From: Hypsibius dujardini
Taxonomy: Eukaryota; Tardigrada; Eutardigrada; Parachela; Hypsibiidae
Assembly: GCA_001579985.1 (NCBI GenBank)
Contig: LRSR01001616.1
Coordinates: 1 to 32,784, forward strand
DNA: 32,784 bases
Direction: 5' to 3'
Shown here piece by piece: positions 28,862-32,784 of this stretch. Each line of letters opens with the position of its first letter. Position 1 is the first letter of the stretch. Both the position numbers and the translations under genes were made by a program. The notes under the pieces are model-generated. The model did not search any database and was not told where the DNA came from. It saw only the letters and a list, made by a program, of their open reading frames with translations.

Positions 28862-29651
28862 ATGGGCTTGGGATTACCCACCAAGCTTCTTATCCTGTGT
28901 ATTATCATAGTAATCCTACTGCCTGAGGATATTTGTAAGTGTCTGCGGATAGGTTTTCTTTAAAATACGGATGATCAGTATAAGAGACTTTTTTTTGCAG
29001 GGACATGCGGTGGCGGCGGAGGCCACGGTGGAGGCTTTAGCGGTGGCTTCGGCGGATTCGGTGGACGTTGTTTCGGCGGCGGATGGGGTCGAGGCGATTG
29101 GGGCGGTCGCGGTGGATGGGGTGGAGGGTACGTCTCTGCCTATGTCCCTTATGGGGATTCAATTGATTTCCAAAGACCAATTCGCGAATCGGAGTAATTG
29201 AAAAGGGAAAAGTTTTTATGTCAGTAATTTTTATAAAGTTCAAACGAATGTCTAAACTAACATTAGGGCTCTTTTTTCTGCTTAAGTCGTTTTTATTGGA
29301 ACTCAATTGATTTCCAAAGACCAAAACTAAGTCAACTTATTGCCGAATCTGAGTAATTGAAAGGGAAAAGTTTTTATGTAAATAGTTTGTTATATAGTCC
29401 AAGTTCGGTATGTCTAACCTAAATTTAAGGTTGTTTTCCATCCTTGCAGATGGGGATGGGGCTGGGGCCCTACTATGGTAGCTGTGACGACTGGTGGGGC
29501 TACGGCTGCGGTTGGGGTTGGGGAGGTTGGTGGTAGACGACCAGAAACCCTTCTCCTGCTTCCCGGCCGGTTTTCTACGCTGCTCCTGACTTGCTTCGAA
29601 CCGTATTCCTCCATTTTCTCCCTTTTCTCTGTTCCTTTTGCTTTTCGGTAA
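28862..29651 (+). CDS. Secreted Gly/Trp-rich protein 2, exon 3 frame broken
   Basis: Exons 28862-28934, 29001-29127 and 29450-29651 have phases 1 and 2, identical to the first Gly-rich gene (ATTT|GTAAGT; GGAGG|GTACGT; acceptors TTTGCAG, CTTGCAG). The leader is MGLGLPTKLLILCIIIVILL. Exon 2 encodes a Gly-rich run with two Cys (WTCGGGGGHGGGF...GRCFGGGWGRGDWGG). As spliced, exon 3 reads GWGWGWGP and then leaves the Gly/Trp pattern (TMVAVTTGG...) to a stop at 29649-29651, 133 aa. Another frame of the same exon reads YYGSCDDWWGYGCGWGWGGW and stops at 29534-29536, clearly the ancestral sense. A small indel near 29468-29474 explains this. Either the protein has a new tail, the gene is a recent pseudogene, or the assembly has an error in the G/C run. 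Confidence 0.7.
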
Positions 29652-30008
29652 TATGTTCTCCACATGCTTTGGCGCGATGGCATTGTTGCTATCTCTCTAG
29701 TGATCGAGTACGCCGTGGCGACTGGAGTTTCGAGTTTCCGGGGAACACGGAACTGTTTCAGTGTGCGTGGTTTCCCGCCTTGTTTTCATCAATTTGTATT
29801 ATATACTGCCGTGCTGCACAGGGCGAACCCGATCAGTAACAGTTAGGGTTTGTACATATGTTGACGTTCAAAGCCAGTGGTCAATCTCTGAAGGCATAAA
29901 AAAAATTCAGATAAATAATAAGGCAAACCCTGTCTGCTCAATCAAAGTGGCGGTAACTTATTTTCTGACCGTCCCCAGATGGCACCACCTACTAGCCCAG
30001 TAGTGCGA
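29652..30008. other. Intergenic
   Basis: No gene supported; short frames only. Confidence 0.4.
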
Positions 30009-30509
30009 ACTTTAGGACGTTTTTCATAGGGGGAATGGAAAAGCCTCCGCTTTATTTTTTAAATTAATACAAAATTATTGATGATCTATAAATTTTCTTT
30101 TCATTGATGACTAAATTTAAACTTTCTTTGGCGAAATTTTAAACTTGGGAAAACACTAGAAGATTCCATTTTCCTTGATGTCCACTGTAAAACGGGCACT
30201 GTATAGAAATGCACTAGATCCAATTATTTTGACAAGATCCCATCCCAGATTGAATTTCTAATCTATTGGCCTCAACCAAATATTTTTCTGACATCTGGGA
30301 GCGGAGCTATATGCCAATTCTGTGGAGATTATTGGAAATCATAAAAAATTGAATTTTCTAGTGTTTTCCCAACTTCGAAATTTCGCCCAAACAAAGTTTA
30401 GGTTTACTTACCGATGAAATAAATTTTATAAATCATCACTGATATTGCAATAATTTAAAAAAATTAAGCGGAGGCATTTTACGTTCCACTTATGAAAAAC
30501 GTCTTAAGT
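30009..30509. mobile_element. Foldback element with arms of about 150 bp
   Basis: The left arm 30009-30160 and right arm 30357-30509 are reverse complements at most positions. Outer ends are ACTTTAGGACGTTTTTCATA and the complement of TATGAAAAACGTCTTAAGT. Inner blocks are GCCTCCGCTT, TGATGAT-TATAAA, GGCGAAATTT and GGGAAAACACTAGA. About 196 bp of unique centre, no coding capacity. Target duplication not identifiable. Arm motifs resemble the element in the intron at 4308-4870. Confidence 0.75.
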
Positions 30510-30793
30510 AAGCAGGACATTACTAACGCTAAATTTGACACGAGCTTCGACTAGAAACTCACAAGAGAGAGGTGTCTGGCAAAATGCACATGCTGTACCG
30601 CAAATGTCATAACAGCCATTAAATACGTTTAATGTCTGAAATAGGTCTGAGGCCGTTAAATGACAAATCAAACAAAAGCCAAGCCGGATTTCACAAACTG
30701 AATCCGCACATGTTCCGCTCTAGTTGTCTCGTTGGATGCATTACTTGCACGTTTCTTCTTGCACTCACTCTGCCTTTTTATAACTTCCACAAA

Positions 30794-31567
30794 ATGCTCT
30801 TCCACATCGTTTACTGCGTCCTTCTCCTCCCCAACCTCAGCGAATCCCATCCTGATTTAAGGAACAATTTAACCGACGCACTTAATCGTCAGAAACGCTG
30901 TGACAGCAATCTGCTCCGAAACCATTGCCAGTACATGAAATGGGGCGGTAATACGGAGCTGCACCACTACGTCTGCTGCAACAACTGCCGCGATGGAGGG
31001 TTCATCGACACCAACTGCGACCAGGTGACCTATCAAAGTGCATCTGGCGGGAATTACTGCGGATCCTGCGGACGGGATCGAGGGGCGGCCAACTGCGGGG
31101 AGAGCTTCCATTGCGGAGGGTGTGAAGGCCAGGCCAAGGCCAGTGCGGCTTGCCGAGGCCGATGGTGGAACCTCCATTTTGTGCCGGGATTTTGTTGGAC
31201 GTACGCGATGTGTTTCAAGGAGAATTGCCTGAGTTCTTATGCTCAGCCTTCAGGACGGAAAAGAAGGGACCTAAAGGGAGGAAACGAATCGTTGTGGTTG
31301 GACGAAAAAAGGGTTCAAATGGAGGGTTTTTGCGGTGACGCAATTTGTCAAAAGGAAATTGAGTCTGTGGCGAATTGTCCTTTGGATTGTTGTCAACATA
31401 TCAATCCAAAGCAGTGTCGGTTGGACCGGTGTCCGGCTCGGTGTTGCGGGAGACCAGAATGTTGCTTGGAGTTGAGTTTTTCGCAAGGGGTAGTTCCACG
31501 GGCCTGGCTTCGGATTATAGTTGTGGTTATGTTGTTGAATAGAATTGTTGCTCCAAACGGTGATTGA
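30794..31567 (+). CDS. Cys-rich secreted pre-proprotein with two furin-type sites (single exon)
   Basis: ATG 30794 gives 257 aa beginning with a good signal peptide (MLFHIVYCVLLLPNLSES). In-frame ATGs at 30710 and 30632 would add another hydrophobic stretch and are less likely. RQKR at 32-35 is a furin-type site just before the first Cys of domain 1 (36-145: HYVCCNNC, YCGSCGRDRG, HCGGCEG, PGFCWTYAMCFKENC). RKRR at 155-158 is a second site. Domain 2 (180-224) starts with CGDAIC-x4-E-x4-NCPLDCC, resembling the CGDGxC...E...CPxDC motif of several extracellular proteins, then CRLDRCPARCCGRPECC. A hydrophobic C-terminal stretch (237-252) could signal GPI attachment or a membrane anchor. The family was not recognised. 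AATAAA follows at 31655. The absence of introns contrasts with its neighbours. Confidence 0.75.
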   Translation: MLFHIVYCVLLLPNLSESHPDLRNNLTDALNRQKRCDSNLLRNHCQYMKWGGNTELHHYVCCNNCRDGGFIDTNCDQVTYQSASGGNYCGSCGRDRGAANCGESFHCGGCEGQAKASAACRGRWWNLHFVPGFCWTYAMCFKENCLSSYAQPSGRKRRDLKGGNESLWLDEKRVQMEGFCGDAICQKEIESVANCPLDCCQHINPKQCRLDRCPARCCGRPECCLELSFSQGVVPRAWLRIIVVVMLLNRIVAPNGD

Positions 31568-31654
31568 ACGGGAAAGGACACGTGATCGGTAAAGGTATTT
31601 GTTTATAGCATGAGACAAAAACAACGAAGTAGAACATTGGAAGGTTGGAGGGAG

Positions 31655-31660
31655 AATAAA
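31655..31660 (+). terminator. Poly(A) signal of the Cys-rich secreted gene
   Basis: AATAAA 88 bases after the TGA at 31565-31567, in GGAGAATAAAATGAGG. Confidence 0.6.
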
Positions 31661-31861
31661 ATGAGGGTATGAAACTGATAGGTATAGATGGTTCAGGCCC
31701 TTTGGGGGTCGGCCCGGCTTGTCCACATGTTCGATAATATTGAGCGGTGACGTAATGTCTGAGAGACTGCAAAAGCCGGATGTTTCAGTCGACTGGAAGA
31801 CGTCACTGGTTGGGTGAAGAACGGCCGAAAATATTTGCGGACGGCAGGAAGAACAATCCTC

Positions 31862-31987
31862 GCATGAACAAACGAACGAACGATCGAACGATCGAACGAT
31901 CGAACGAACGAACGAACGAATGAACGAACGAACGAACGATTGATTGAACGACCGAAATAACGAAGGAACGAAGGAACGAAGGAACGA
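31862..31987. repeat. (CGAA)n / (GATCGAAC)n / (GAAGGAAC)n microsatellite
   Basis: A compound tetranucleotide repeat: CGAA units, an internal patch of GATCGAAC, a GATTGATTG break, and GAAGGAAC units at the right end. On the minus strand it produces spurious RSFVRSF frames. Confidence 0.85.
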
Positions 31988-32552
31988 ATGTAACCCCTCC
32001 TCCCACTCGGTCCCACCACATTTTTTTATCGCCGTATTTTTGTTACATTTTTGCCCGCTATGCTGAAATTCCTCTTGAGTACTAAGTAATTCGGTTTTTG
32101 ACGTGCATATACATGCGCTATTTGGGCCTGATATCAACCTGTACAGTATAATGTAGTCACTGGTTAGCTACTGTCATTGTTGTATATCAACAGCATACTT
32201 TAATACCTCAACTAAATGGGTGGGGAAGAACCTTGAACTGATTAGCCATCATGGAACTTTTCTTATCTACCACCGACATCTCAAGGCGCGGCACGCAGCC
32301 ACTCGGACGTAGGAGCCAACAATCGTCATGAAGCATAGCTAGCAAATAATCACAAAGCAATGACAACTTGGTCTCTCAGACTTGGCGGCTTCCCCGTGAC
32401 ACAAGCTACAAGTGTTTATTTGCTGTTGTCCCTACACAACTCGCACATATCAACATTATTGTCGAATTTTGAGCTTACCAAAAACAACTCACCTGTCTGA
32501 ATTGATAGATTCTCTAATCGACGGACAGCCAGCCAGCTTTGTGGTAGGCGAG
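31988..32552. other. Intergenic
   Basis: No gene or element recognised. It should contain the promoter of the gene starting at 32553; no clear TATA box was seen. Confidence 0.45.
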
Positions 32553-32784
32553 ATGACAGCTCTGCCAAAGAGATATTTCGTCAGCATTCTGCTCCTCCTA
32601 GCCCTCATCGCGGGATCCTACGGCGAGTCCGAATCAGAGTACACGTATTAGTAAGTTAATCCGCTCCGTACTGAACCTTCACTTTCTACCCTTTCAATGG
32701 CAGTTCATTTATTCAAAAACATTTGGTGAGGGCTATTCTTACAACTCACACAACATTTTTAATTATCGATTGTTATGCTCGCAA
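32553..32784 (+). CDS. Signal-peptide first exon of a secreted protein, cut by window end
   Basis: ATG 32553 opens MTALPKRYFVSILLLLALIA, then GSYGESESEYTY, a clear signal peptide with likely cleavage after SYG and an acidic start of the mature chain. Exon 1 ends at 32650 with a strong donor (TATTA|GTAAGT), phase 2. CAATGGCAG at about 32694-32702 could be the acceptor of a short second exon, but this is unproven, so the remainder is taken as intron. Another upstream in-frame start at 32412 would bury the signal peptide and is not preferred. Function unknown. Confidence 0.5.

Noticed and set aside
31271-32137. 288-codon minus-strand frame
   Set aside because: Its centre is the translated CGAA microsatellite (RSFVRSF repeats), and it overlaps the Cys-rich plus-strand gene. 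No domain.
1-32784. CRISPR arrays, bacterial operons, rRNA or snRNA genes
   Set aside because: No regularly spaced identical repeats, no Shine-Dalgarno-led gene runs and no recognisable structural RNA sequence were found. The gene structure is eukaryotic.

Overview
The window is metazoan nuclear DNA. Genes are split by GT-AG introns with matching phases, some are followed by AATAAA signals, and the families are animal ones: rhodopsin-like GPCRs, a gustatory-receptor-like 7TM protein, a claudin/PMP22-like tetraspan, a Thr-rich mucin-like protein and secreted glycine-rich proteins. The gustatory-type receptor points to a protostome. A small ecdysozoan such as a tardigrade or crustacean would fit, but the species cannot be fixed from the sequence alone.

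Layout. 1-1661 (+): 3' part of a gustatory-receptor-like gene, followed by a possible relic exon of a second one (1807-1977). 2237-2960: C-terminal remnant of a hAT transposase beside (GGAGTT)-type repeats. 3765-5950 (+): three-exon secreted mucin-like gene whose large intron holds a foldback element and three perfect TGACGTCA palindromes. 6389-20432 (-): three intact paralogous class A GPCR genes (6389-8235, 11933-14060, 18872-20432) plus a GPCR relic (about 9598-9711). Between these lie a broken LRR gene (10397-10890), a frameshifted gene with a phage-tail-collar-like domain (15019-15452) and decayed coding sequence (16192-17444). 20757-21244: intact hAT-type MITE with 8-bp target duplication. 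22802-23886 (+): claudin-like tetraspan. 26316-27399 and 28862-29651 (+): tandem pair of secreted Gly-rich genes with identical intron phases, the second carrying a frameshift. 30009-30509: second foldback element. 30794-31567 (+): single-exon Cys-rich secreted protein with two furin-type sites. 32553 to the window end (+): signal-peptide exon of a gene that runs out of the window.

The genes do not form a pathway. The region reads as a family-expansion locus: chemoreceptor-like and orphan receptors duplicated in tandem, with relics of failed copies, small secreted-protein duplicates, and at least two MITE families placed in introns and intergenic DNA. The points most worth following are the tail-collar-like pseudogene in an animal genome, the GPCR set that lacks the usual TM1 Asn and TM2 Asp and has NR[L/F] in place of DRY, the paralogue-specific intron, and the frame break in the second Gly-rich gene. 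All exon structures were read by eye from splice sites, reading frame and paralogue comparison, with no transcript evidence.
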